Source: Hyaloscypha bicolor E (lineage: Eukaryota; Ascomycota; Leotiomycetes; Helotiales; Hyaloscyphaceae). From it: a DNA stretch of 64,000 bases. The translations under genes and the position numbers were made by a program. The DNA lies in assembly GCF_002865645.1 (NCBI RefSeq), contig NW_020194693.1, forward strand, positions 1,178,001 to 1,242,000, read 5' to 3'. Shown here one piece after another: positions 21,335-31,273 of the stretch. Each line of letters begins with the position of its first letter. The first letter of the stretch is position 1. Below the pieces are notes generated by a model. That model did not search any database, had not been told where the DNA came from, and saw only the letters and a program-made list of their open reading frames with translations.

Positions 21335-21516
21335 TCTACCGACCTCCATACCGCAGCGGCCATACGCCACTTCTTTCTGCCGGCCGATTGGCTTTGTGCG
21401 AATGGAGAGTTGATCATCGAAGTGACGGCCACGGAGACTTGATCTTCGCCGAAAAGGACGAGCTTGCTGTTATCAAACGGGGTCTCAAAAGCAGATCCGA
21501 AATAGATCCAAAGTGA
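21335..21516 (+). pseudogene. Detached C-terminal tail of the NACHT-WD40 protein
   Basis: In frame after the TAG at 21332 the sequence reads RHFFLPADWLCANGEL, typical of the tail of fungal NACHT-WD40 proteins. A one-base loss near 21431-21436 then shifts to DLIFAEKDELAVIKRGL, which ends at a TGA at 21514-21516. The tail shows that the upstream stop is premature. Confidence 0.65.
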
Positions 21517-21959
21517 TAGAAAAACGAGGAGCATTCATCAGGAAGAGCAAAGCTTGTTGAATTTGAAATGGGCATGAATTTTCGTTCGTGCGGAGCGTTA
21601 AAAAGGGGCTGTGGCTAGAATAAGCGAGATTAAGCGAAATGTTTCATTTGTATCTTGTACCGAAGTATACCCATTGGGAATTTTTTTTAAGAGACTGGCC
21701 CCAGTTGAAAAGAGAAATACTTGGCGAAGCCCATAGTCTAATACCATTGCTACTGACATGGGCTTCCGCACTATACCACAGGAAGCAATTGAAATGTTTC
21801 AAGAGCATTATTTGTGAAATTGTGATTAGAAGCTGAGATATCACGGTTTTTGCCCAAGCGGTCGATGCAGCCTTTGTGTGGCAAACCCCTCCTTTAGCAG
21901 ACCACGTAACTGGCCTAACCAAAAGAAATACTTGAGGCATTTATTACCTAAATGTAGAG
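21517..21959. other. Spacer, no supported gene
   Basis: 443 bp after the NLR tail. It contains only short frames without recognisable motifs; presumably the former 3' flank of the NLR locus. Confidence 0.35.
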
Positions 21960-22896
21960 GGTTTGCAGCTGAGCTTTCCTCGATCAAACACTCTCCATAA
22001 AGTCGACAGCTATCAGCTCTTAGCTCCTCAATCTCCCACCGAGTTTAGGCAATATTGCTTCATCCCTCACCTCCTGATTTTGTCGCCTCTCCTAGGTATG
22101 GCTACACCTTTCTGCTCGGCACGCTTGGGCGGCCAAGACTCAAACTTCGGCAAGCCGAGCATACGCTTGTTGCGCCTCAGTCCATCAGCGGATGGCCAGC
22201 AAGGCACTGGGCCGGATGGGTGCCGAAGCCCATGAAATCATGGAAATTAACCAAATTACCTTCCTAGAATTCGCCATTGCTTCAGACGACAATTGGAATT
22301 TCAACTCCCAAGCCATATCTGCTGAATATGGGACGAAGAAGGTCAGCTGGACTAAGCTGATTCGACCACTGGTTGTCCATATCTCCTGGGACAACGCGAT
22401 TGCAGCTATAACTTGCTCTTAAGCCGTCAACATTAGGGGCGGGGGTGGATTCGACAAGAACTCGCCGTGGTTTTGTGTCACAGTTAAACTCTGCTCTGGG
22501 CAGACTTCGCAAGTGGGTTGGCGCTTCTTACGAAAGTGGAAGGCAGATATCTTCACCACAACTTTGAGTGAGTATCCCATACTGCGGCCAGTGCTCTTGC
22601 AAGATTTTTACCAGGCTTGAGGTAGTCTGACCTTGTGGTCAGTTGTCAGCTCCCTCAAAATCTTGAGTCTTTCAGATTGCAATGACCCGAGGGATTATAT
22701 AATATCAATCATCGGAATGGCGATCGACTTGGATTCTTCACATTACGGCCACCAATGCTTGGTTCCAGATTATTCTCTTTGCTCTTGCAAAGTTTTCACA
22801 GCAGTCCTCCCAGACTGGACGATGAAGCTGAGAGCGACCAATACCACGGCCCTCAGACCAGACAAAGTGGCACCTAATGCAGGCATTCTTGTCTAA
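21960..22896 (+). pseudogene. HET-domain (heterokaryon incompatibility) gene relic
   Basis: No long frame survives, but HET-like text is recognisable on the plus strand. At about 22680-22780 it reads CNDPRDYIISIIGMAID and then LVPDYS, matching the conserved C-x-DPRDKIYGLLGLA...PDYS block of HET domains. Upstream at about 22300-22350 AEYGTKKVSW fits the segment after the family's W-x-RVW-x-QE motif. The blocks are in different frames and separated by stops, so the gene is dead. HET proteins trigger incompatibility cell death. The extent, especially the 5' limit, is a guess. Confidence 0.5.
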
Positions 22897-22994
22897 TTTG
22901 AAATGGCGAGGCATCAGTTCCTCGTGGACAACCTCATTGGTTAATATTTCCCTTGCTATTGCTTTCTAAAGCTCTTGAAGGTCTCCTGATCCGT

Positions 22995-23150
22995 AACTGT
23001 ATTATATTATATAAAATATTATATATATATATTATTTAATTATTCTAGAATATTCGAGAGTAATTAAGTAAAGTATTAAGTAGAGTATTAAGTAGAGTAT
23101 AAGTAGTGAGAAAAATATTTGAGTAGAATATGAGTAGGGTCCACTGTTCT
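22995..23150. repeat. AT-rich tract with tandem AGTATTAAGTAG-like units
   Basis: A TA-dinucleotide run is followed by three or four imperfect copies of AGTATTAAGTAGAGT at about 23060-23110. It looks like a small degraded repeat and separates the HET relic from the next ORF. Confidence 0.5.
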
Positions 23151-23153
23151 ACT

Positions 23154-23591
23154 TTACTCTTTTCCCACGCTGATTGTTTCACGCTTACTTGAGCCAGCAG
23201 TACGTTCAAGAACTACAAGAAATCGGCATTTGTGTGGCATCAAGTTGTGCAAATGTTTCTTAGATTCAATCCAGCCATGGAATCCATTCTCAATTGCCAC
23301 CCCTTCAACTCTTTTTCCTTTCTCCCTTTCAATTGGATTTTGCTCAATATCCTTCTTGAGACGCTCCACGAAAGGCAGCTGCTCATGCAGGAGTATATCG
23401 ATGTTCAGCACGATGAGCAAAATGTCGTCGTTTAGCAACGTGTTGAGTTGTGCTAGAATAGGCCGAAACCGTGGATCTTTCGAGTAATTTACGCCATACA
23501 TATCCATCAACGGGAGAAAAACAGCAGTGGGGTTCCACTTTGGGAAAGTCTCTGGCTGAGGCTTCTCTTCTGGTTTTGGCCTAGGATCCAT
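23154..23591 (-). CDS. Hypothetical protein, 145 residues
   Basis: A single ATG-initiated frame beginning MDPRPKPEEKPQPETF. It has a proline/glutamate-rich start, a hydrophobic stretch in the middle (LLNDDILLIVLNIDILLHE) and a basic second half (IEREKGKRVEG). I recognise no family. It could be an exon of a spliced gene or a chance frame next to an AT-rich repeat. Confidence 0.3.
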   Translation of the reverse strand: MDPRPKPEEKPQPETFPKWNPTAVFLPLMDMYGVNYSKDPRFRPILAQLNTLLNDDILLIVLNIDILLHEQLPFVERLKKDIEQNPIEREKGKRVEGVAIENGFHGWIESKKHLHNLMPHKCRFLVVLERTAGSSKRETISVGKE

Positions 23592-24158
23592 CTAGAGGCC
23601 TTAGTAGCCACTCCCTCTGCTCTTGAATATTGCACTTGATCTTACCACAACATAGAACGTCAAAATCCCCTTTAAAGCGTTGTTTGGCGGCTGATGTGTT
23701 TATTCAACTGGAATCGCTGCCGTAGCAAGATTTCCGCCGGCCGAATCTCTATCCTCCACCTCCCTCATGAGTACCGCTGGCTAAGCAGGACACAGCACAA
23801 ACTCAACCACTTTCCTGATCAAAAGCTAAGCGCATTACCCGCTATCCCCACAACAGCCGCCTTAACACTCGCACTTCCCCACAAAGTATAGTCATATGGC
23901 ACACTAGTCAGTGTCCCCAGCTCCGCAGCATTCTCTCCATCCATAAAATCATTATTAATCGCCATGACAAACCATCATCAGTGGAACAAAGCGGTTTCTT
24001 GCTCAAGCAGCCTCAATGCCAGACTTCCAGACACAGTCTGGGCCGCACAGGGATCTCAGCCAATGGGCCACGACCGACAATGGAAGCAACACAAAAGGAA
24101 AGATCTCCCCATGTTCGTGCCAGTTGCCCTCTTCCTCTACTTTGCGTAAGTAGTCTCC
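23592..24158. other. Spacer, possibly holding further exons of the HeLo-like relic
   Basis: On the minus strand at about 23875-23970 there is an open stretch reading MDGENAAELGTLTSVPYD that could be the displaced C-terminal end of the HeLo-like pseudogene at 24159-25024. Nothing else is recognisable. Confidence 0.3.
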
Positions 24159-25024
24159 CTAATCTCTTGTTTGGATGCTCACATTATGGCCCGCGCATTT
24201 ATGAATCGTCGTAGCTGGAGTATCGTAAGGCCCACCTGACTCGTTCAAATACGACGTGCTGAGTAGAAGTCCCGTTGGGTTCCCAATCTTGCTCTCGGGA
24301 TCAAGTGGGAGTATGATGTGTTGCGTTCAGGGACGGCGGAGGGGAATTGCAAAGTGACCCGGCGTAGTCAAGAAATCTGCTCAAGGCAAAGCCAACATCT
24401 GTACCATGCCAATCCGAGCCCTTCTGGCCAGCAACACTCGCCAATTCGATGTAGCCGTGGTCCAAAGTTTGTAATTTGCATCTAACATGCCTCATATCCT
24501 CTTTCAAACCACTCTCTATCCGTTTCGTTCGTTCGTCTATTGAGGAGGTCGTTAATCTTCAAAAGGTTCAATGGTTAGCAATTTACTTCGCAACGTTTCA
24601 ACGCAGCAGATTTACTTACAGTCTCATTGCACCAACAGCCACACTTAGAGAAAGTTTGTAAGTAAGAATCCTATCCTTAAATTGCTGGACCACCTTCTCC
24701 TTAAACGCCCACCTGATACCCTTCCACGTCCGGACCTTAGCTGTCCCATCGCGCGTAACTTGTGTTGTGAACCCTTCAAAGACGTCTAAACAGTTCTCGA
24801 GTGGTGTGAGCAGCCAATCGCATAGTGGCTGATTTCGGGAAAACTTGTCTTATGCCCATGAGCACGCCGAGGACTTCGTAGAAGGCTTTCAGATCGGTCG
24901 AGAGTGTTGCAATATCTTTGGGGGCACCACGGAGCCCGCCGATGAATTCGGATCTTTCTTTCGAGCGGTGTAAAATGGATGTGAGGAGGCCAACCATGCC
25001 TGCTGTCACGGAAACTGGATCCAT
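24159..25024 (-). pseudogene. HeLo-like N-terminal domain protein, frameshifted
   Basis: Starts at the ATG at 25024 with MDPVSVTAGMVGLLTS and GLRGAPKDIATLSTDLK, the signature of the fungal HeLo-like N-terminal domain (PF17111) found on NLRs and on stand-alone proteins. A one-base shift near 24835-24850 changes frame to PLENCLDVFEGFTTQV, VRTWKGIRWAFKEK and LTYKLSLSVAVGAMRL. A GTAAGT intron (about 24541-24657) then joins in frame to RIESGLKEDMRHVRCKLQTL and ASVAGQKGSDWHGTD. A second shift near 24303-24310 is needed to reach PLDPESKIGNPTGLLLSTSY. With two frameshifts it cannot encode the full protein. Stand-alone members of about 400 residues are common in Leotiomycetes and Sordariomycetes; their function is unknown. 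Confidence 0.7.
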
Positions 25025-25641
25025 GGCTCGGGAAAAAGCCCGGCAGCGGGCCGCAGAGAGCCGGAGAAGCTAGGAGGAAAAGTGGTGGGACACGGAGCTC
25101 ACACCGGAGCGTTTGTCACGCAGGTCTAGACTCTCTCATTTTTGCAAGTTCGTAGTGGAGTTGAGATGGAGGCAACGGGGCTCTGAGGGAGGTGCTTTTT
25201 TCATGGCTCAGCCACAGTGCAAAGCCCCAACACGTGCAAACGCGGGGTAGCATCAGCTGCAGCCAACCTCCCTTGTCGATTTAAGTTTTCAACAATGCAT
25301 TGAGCAGAACATGCTGTTATCTCGTTGATACTGAAAAGATTGGTAGCGGTTCGCACACGAATGTCATAACTGAGGCAGCCTCTATTTCGGCTCAGGCTTT
25401 TAGACCTGAAGGGGGCATGATGTTGCGTGCTACAGAGCGATCCCCGCCGGAAAAATAGGCAGCTCAGCTTCTCAACTCCACGCTGCAGAGGTTCCAAGGG
25501 TTGATCGCTAAATTGGAACCTTGATCCCTGATACATAAAAGGCTGAACAGGGCGGGTAAAACTTAGACGACACTTGTCGACACCAACATCCTACATCTTA
25601 CTAAAAAGACGCTCTATCTAATCTTTGCGCACTGGCCTTTG
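25025..25641. other. Spacer between the HeLo-like relic and the F-box gene
   Basis: The two loci diverge, so this 617-bp stretch should hold both promoters. A 111-codon minus-strand frame at 25201-25536 has no recognisable motif and I do not count it as a gene. Confidence 0.35.
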
Positions 25642-26939
25642 ATGGGAAATATGGCCACCATTACCAAGCTGCCTGCGGAGCTTGTTTACCAGATTCTCAA
25701 CAGCTTCGAGGACCACAAAACGACTCTTTGCCGACTTTCTCTCGTGTCGTCCTTCTTCGTATCGGTGGCTCAGCAGCTTCTTTTGAGGCACTTAGTCCTA
25801 TCAGTTGATATATCGCTGAATGGCATCAAGACTCCTTTCGACAAGATCATAAAAAAATTCGACAAGACCCCGCATCTTTCAGCGCACGTTCTGACCTTGG
25901 TGCTCTCTTCTCGACACCAATGTAATGAATCCCTTGATTCTATCAAGCGAGCACTCGACCTTCTCAATCGTGTCACCTCGCTACAATCCCTCGATCTGAA
26001 AAACACACTCATGCTGCCTCGATGGGACATAAGCCCACCGAGCTCCGGCTCCTTCCTCGAAACAAACCGTCTCACTCGACTCACGAAGCTCAAGCTGAGA
26101 AGTCCATGGATCTCTTGGAGCAGCCTGGTTACACTCCTATATCTCCCAAACCTAGAACACTTATCCCTGGATTATTTTCCAGACGACTTTGCATCCCCCG
26201 CCTATGAGAACATTCAAGGCAGGATCTGTGCACTCCGGTCTCTCGAGCTAGGAATCTGGCACGCACAACGTGGGCTTCCTCTGAAGAGATTGCTCGAGAT
26301 GACCACCAGACTGGAAGAATTCATGCTAAGAATGGGCCCAGAGACATCCTCTGGCAGGCATTCCTATAATTCTTCAGAGATCAGTCAAGCTATGGTACCC
26401 ATACACGACACACTGAGGGTTCTTAGCATCAGTGGGGCTGATAGTTATGATGCGCAGCCCGTATCTCCTCTCAATTTGAGCGGTTTCAGAGTGTTAGAGA
26501 AGGTGGAAGTTTTATCAAGTTTATATTTTGCATCGTGTGATGCGGAGAGATGGCGAGTGGGGCAGTATAAACTTCTGCCACGTTCGTTGGTCGATCTGCA
26601 GGTACGCTCTTCCCAAGGGTCCCGCAGAAACATGGACTAACAGCTTTCCTCCCACAGATCAACTTTGTTGAAAAGGCTCGAATCATTACAACAATGGATC
26701 CAACACCATCCGTGCTTGAGCATTGGCAAGTAAACTGGCTATCAGAATTGGCTGTCAATAAAAACACTCACTATCCGAAGTTCCGCTCTTTGATTCTTCG
26801 AGAGTCGCATAGTCAGGGGTTGGGTCGCTCGCATGACCCCTTCGACAAAACAAAATGCCACCAGGTGGAATTGCCGGAGGGTGTGAAGCTGGAATTTGAG
26901 ACGAACTCTATCTCGTTTCAGGGCTGGGCTCGCAGGTAG
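25642..26939 (+). CDS. F-box / LRR-like protein
   Basis: Exons 25642-26601 and 26658-26939 with a 56-nt intron (GTACGC to CACAG, phase 0) encode 413 residues. The start is the ATG at 25642; a second ATG at 25651 is also possible. Residues about 6-45 form an F-box: ITKLPAELVYQILNSF, then LSLVSSFF. The rest has leucine-rich segments (LTKLKLRS, LYLPNLEHLSLDYFP, CALRSLELGI) spaced like degenerate LRRs. Such proteins are usually substrate adaptors of SCF ubiquitin ligases; the target is unknown. A decayed paralogue follows in the same orientation at 27502-28594, with the intron at the equivalent position. Confidence 0.8.
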
Positions 26940-27501
26940 TTATGAGCATGATGATTGTGTTTGGAGGTGTTCTCGGGGGGGGGGGGGAGTTGGCAAGATG
27001 GATTGCAGCTCATACTTTTTGCTCGCTGTTGTCCGTTTTGAACACCAGGGCCAATCTACCTGATAAGTTGAGCCAAACCAGAACAACAAAACTTATTGGG
27101 TTCAACACAATAGCACCTGTATTACCGGACATCATCGCCTGAAATTGTTTGTCTTGGGCAAATCTTACCACGTCCTGCCCCTCCTTCCCCCTTTTCGCTC
27201 ACGTACCGTGTACAGTACACCAGTTTCAACCCCCCCCTCCTCGAATTTTTCTAGGTATCACTCAACCTTTCCATTCCAACCAACAATGTTTAGGGGTCCA
27301 AGTGATGCTTTAAAATAATGCACATCAGTGGAGCTGAGAAATATCAAAGTTTGTGTAACTCAATTCACGTGCTGCCGTGCACGCTCATGTTCAAGCGAGA
27401 ACCTGCAGGCTTGGCGGTTCGGTATTATTTCAACGACACTTCTTTCTTCTAACAGGGTCTGCTCCAAATTCATTCTCTTACATTCTGACGAATCAACAGC
27501 C
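26940..27501. other. Spacer between F-box paralogues, with a 13-base G run
   Basis: Mixed composition. An uninterrupted run of 13 G lies at 26975-26987, just downstream of the F-box gene stop. No gene seen. Confidence 0.4.
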
Positions 27502-28594
27502 ATGGTGGTCATCACTTACTTCCCCGAAGATTTTGGCATGCTCTGAGCACGATACCTCCACGCTCTGCAATATTTCTCTCGTCTGCTCCTACTTGAAACT
27601 CTTGGCCCAACGCGTACTCCTAGAGCATTTAGTTCCGTGCCTGGGCTTGAGAAAAGATGATTAAGGCATGGAAGTTCTCCTTTCAACCATCTCATGAACT
27701 TCTCCACGGGGATCCAAGCCTGCCAACACGCACCCGAAGCCTTGAATTCTCTTGGACGGATGCAGTACCACCGAAGAATAATCGAGCTCTGGACGTCCTT
27801 CAACGTCTCTCGTACTCGGAATATTTGCAGATATCCGCAGCACTGAACTACGCCCTTGTACACGATGCAAGATTCTATCCATCGTTTCTCAGGACAGACC
27901 ACTTGCCGCGACCTCACCGCTCCGAGTCGGAATTGTTGAGTGGATTGATTGACATCCTCACCGCACTACGTCGAATTGAGTTGGGAGGCCGGAAACTGGG
28001 TCATGATGATGCCTTGCAGCCTTTGCTGCAGAGTGTGGATCTACTGGAGAAACTTAGCATAAGACTAGAGAATCACTACTTACCTTCCTGGCTCGGGCAA
28101 GCCTTGGTAGCAGCCCGGCACTCTGTAAGAGTCTTTACTCTGGAAGAGTCCAAGATGTGCAGATGGAGGGCGGTATACCATGGGTCATGTCTAGATTTGC
28201 GCGGCTTCGAGAAGTTGAAAAGGACACAGGTTGTGTCTCCTGCTTTCGGCGCCCAATATGCGGATTCGTGGAGGCGTGGTCTCTATCGACTCTTGCCGAA
28301 TTCCTTGCTTGAGCTTCAGGTAATACCTTTCCGCGTTGCACACATATAGATGCACTAACACCGGCTTGAAATTGTTTTCCCACCTGGAACAGGCATCATC
28401 AATGCTGTATCACGGACAACAGCAGAACGAAACGGGTACCAAAGGTTCCACGCTGGGATCTGAGCTGCGTGATGGAGCTACCCGTCAACAAAGCCACTCA
28501 CCTCCCGACATTCCATTCGCTGTCACTTGAAGAGCGGGTCGAGAATGCACTTGTCGAAGCATATATCGTGGTGGCTCAGCGAGTGTCGTTTTGA
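27502..28594 (+). pseudogene. Decayed tandem paralogue of the F-box gene
   Basis: Begins MVVITYFPEDF (compare MATITKLPAEL of the neighbour), shifts frame to STLCNISLVCSYLKLLAQRV (compare TLCRLSLVSSFFVSVAQQL), and meets a stop at about 27661. A 230-codon frame (27657-28346) carries the middle, including LRRIELGGRKLG and YRLLPNSLLELQ (compare YKLLPRSLVDLQ), and ends at a GTAATA donor at the same place as the neighbour's intron. After an intron of about 70 nt the third block reads MELPVNKATHLPTFHSLSLEE (compare ELAVNKNTHYPKFRSLILRE) but in a frame the junction does not deliver. At least two frame breaks make it a pseudogene, unless the middle frame is used alone. Confidence 0.6.
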
Positions 28595-31273
28595 ACCGTT
28601 AACCAATGAATCGAAAGAGGAGAGGAAATGAAAAGAGAGGAGGGGGATCCTGAGGAGGGACGATCTGTTATATTAACGTTGGGCAAACCTACTCTTAGCT
28701 CGAAACACGAGCTGGCAACCCCCGGTGTAAAAGCAGCATCGTACCCGCAGGATGGGATCCTAGAAACGACAGGTCTAGGTGCTAGACCGATCGGAGAAAA
28801 CATCTTGATAAACTAGCGGGTTCGGGAACTGAGATCTTCAGTTTCAGCTTCAAAATTGAAAGTGTCGAAACTTGATGATCCCCCCTCCTTTCCCTAATCT
28901 GATCCACGTGACCATAAACGAAAGAGGCCTTTACGAAGAACTCATTTTACTTTCACTTGTAATTTCCACCTGGATTCCAACCCATGAGAAGCCAATATAT
29001 ATCTCGAAATCCAGGACAATAACACCCGTTAGACAGGCCTCAGGTCTCGTCCTGTGCACGAAATGCCGAAAATGCTCCCTATTTCGGGTTACTAAAGACC
29101 GAGGATAGTGGGCCTGGCTATTCCCGACGACTGCCCGACGCGGCCCGAACAGGCACCTTGATATCAATCTTTCCCCACGGTCCCGGACCCTGCGCGCGCA
29201 ATACACACTGACTGGTCATCCGAGCTTTCCCACTGCTCCCAGATTCCCACATATCGAACATGAATTCGGTCCTTTTTGGCGACTTCTTGCGTTCTCTCTT
29301 TGCGAGTATCGGATTACGCGATGCTCGTATCCCGAGAGCCAAGTGTAAATACGCGGCCGCTGCAACGTTACCGCTTTTCCTGGCGTTTTTGTGGTGATGG
29401 AAGATATTCGTTTATGGAGGTCTGGGGCATGAAGCGGAGGTCCCGAACGCCAGCGACGCCATGGCATGCAAGCAGCTGTGGCCGAAGGATAGGGCCTGCG
29501 AGCAGCGAATCCAGCGGCAGCGGATGAGGATCCAATGAGCACAGGGGCTGTGGGATTCTAGAATGCTTCTATGTCGTCACGGAGTAGGATGCCCTATCCA
29601 GCAGCACCGGACACCGTCGCTGCCAGAGTCACAGGTTGATGTAAGGCTATGCATGAGGCTGCTGCAACTCTACTCTAAAATTCTCCGGGAGATAAAATGT
29701 CACCGGAGGCTTTGTTTGGAGTGTGAGACGTCTGCTGGAGCATCCTAGAAACGGCCAATTTAGGAGAGAAAATAACGTTTGAGACAACTAGAGCTTGAGC
29801 CAACGGCGCCGAGGCCTTCTAGCGGCCCATCCTTTCCCAAGAGGACAACTTCAGACGACAACACTCCCCCGAGGCAATAGACTGCAGCACGCCTCCTGCT
29901 ACTTTGAGCCTATCTGCGATTGAGTTTACCAGTTGATCGGGGTGCAGGAGCTGGCAGCGAGCTGGACACCATCGCTCCGGAGTCTGCTGCATCGACTCGG
30001 CCGCTGCCAATCTGCATCTGCGTCTGCGGCGCTTGACGAGTCGAAAGGGGCGTCATCATCATCTCCAAGCTCTCCAACCACCGTCCAGCGGCCCTGAGCA
30101 GAGAGCAGATGGCTTCACGTCGCTTGGAAGCTCCGAACGGCGTGGCCAGGGCCAGATTGATGTGTCTCCCGCCGCTGCCGGTAAGTGAGGCCTAGGAACC
30201 CGAGACACGCGTGGATTTCGTATCGAGCAGCAGGTATTGCCGCTGAGGACCCTGGGGGGGGCCCTCTCTGACCCGCCCAAATAGGCCATTCAGTGATAGA
30301 AGGCGGCAGCTCGCGTGGCCCATTGGGCAGGACGGGTTTCCCCAAGGACGTTACCAATGTTTGACAGCTGAATAATGCTTCACAAGCGCCAATCTGCTAT
30401 CGGGCAGCAGTAGGGGCGCTTCGCTGCTGGGTGTTCGTGCGCGTGCACAGGCGTGCACAGGCGTGAAGAGGCGTGGACGGCGTGGACGCCGCGGAGGGAG
30501 TGAGTTGTGCAGCTTGCTTGTGCTGGCGTGCTGGGGAAATAATGGGTGCTGCCCGGACGGCTTCGCTTTGCGTTTTATTGACAGCTCAGGGGGCAGCAAG
30601 TGGGTCGAGCGGTCAAAGTTGAGCTCGCTATGCTGCTTCCAGCGCCCCTGCCCACGGCTCGTTCCCAGTTAGGGACGCTGTCCGGGAGCGGCACAAGGTT
30701 GGCGGTTGGCCCCATGTGTCTCGCTCCTTGGGGGACGCGATCCCAGCGCCCCAACGTCTTTTTTATATGTCCCCCCGTTTGAGGATCGCCATCAGATACG
30801 ACTTTAGGCACTGCGGTCGAGGCGTTCCCGCTGCCAATGGGACTGGCGTCCACCGCAGGAGCAGGGCTATCACCAATGCAGATCACGCGCCAGCCACTCT
30901 TGCTCGTTCGAGACTGCCATGGGCGCTGGAAAGGGTGATCGCATTGCCGTTCAAGGAGGGGAAACTAACGGCGATGGGGCCTTACCATGCCCTCCTCCCT
31001 TACCTTATCCAAGGGACAGCGGAAGGAACTTAAAGCCATGAGGCTTCCGGCCCCTCAGCTACTTTGGCCCCTTTCAAACACCTGGTCCAATCCCACGAAT
31101 CACCGTCTAGTGCCATACGGGCATAAGCCAGAGCTCCGGTCCTCATCTACTTTTACCTCCCATGCCTGATTTGATGGCAGCAAGATCATCATTGATTCTA
31201 TGCGCTTGAAACTTTACATTTTCTGTGTATCTTTAAATCTACCTGGCGGCCCGGACGAGGGAGAGATGCGTCG
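28595..31273. promoter_or_regulatory. Long upstream region of the NDT80/PhoG gene
   Basis: 2.7 kb of normal GC content with no frame I can assign. It includes a short tandem of GGCGTGCACA-like units at about 30445-30490. An unusually long leader with upstream ORFs is common in front of fungal developmental regulators, so part of this may be 5' UTR. The individual frames (for example 29216-29542 and 30575-30886, both minus) show no family motif. Confidence 0.35.
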
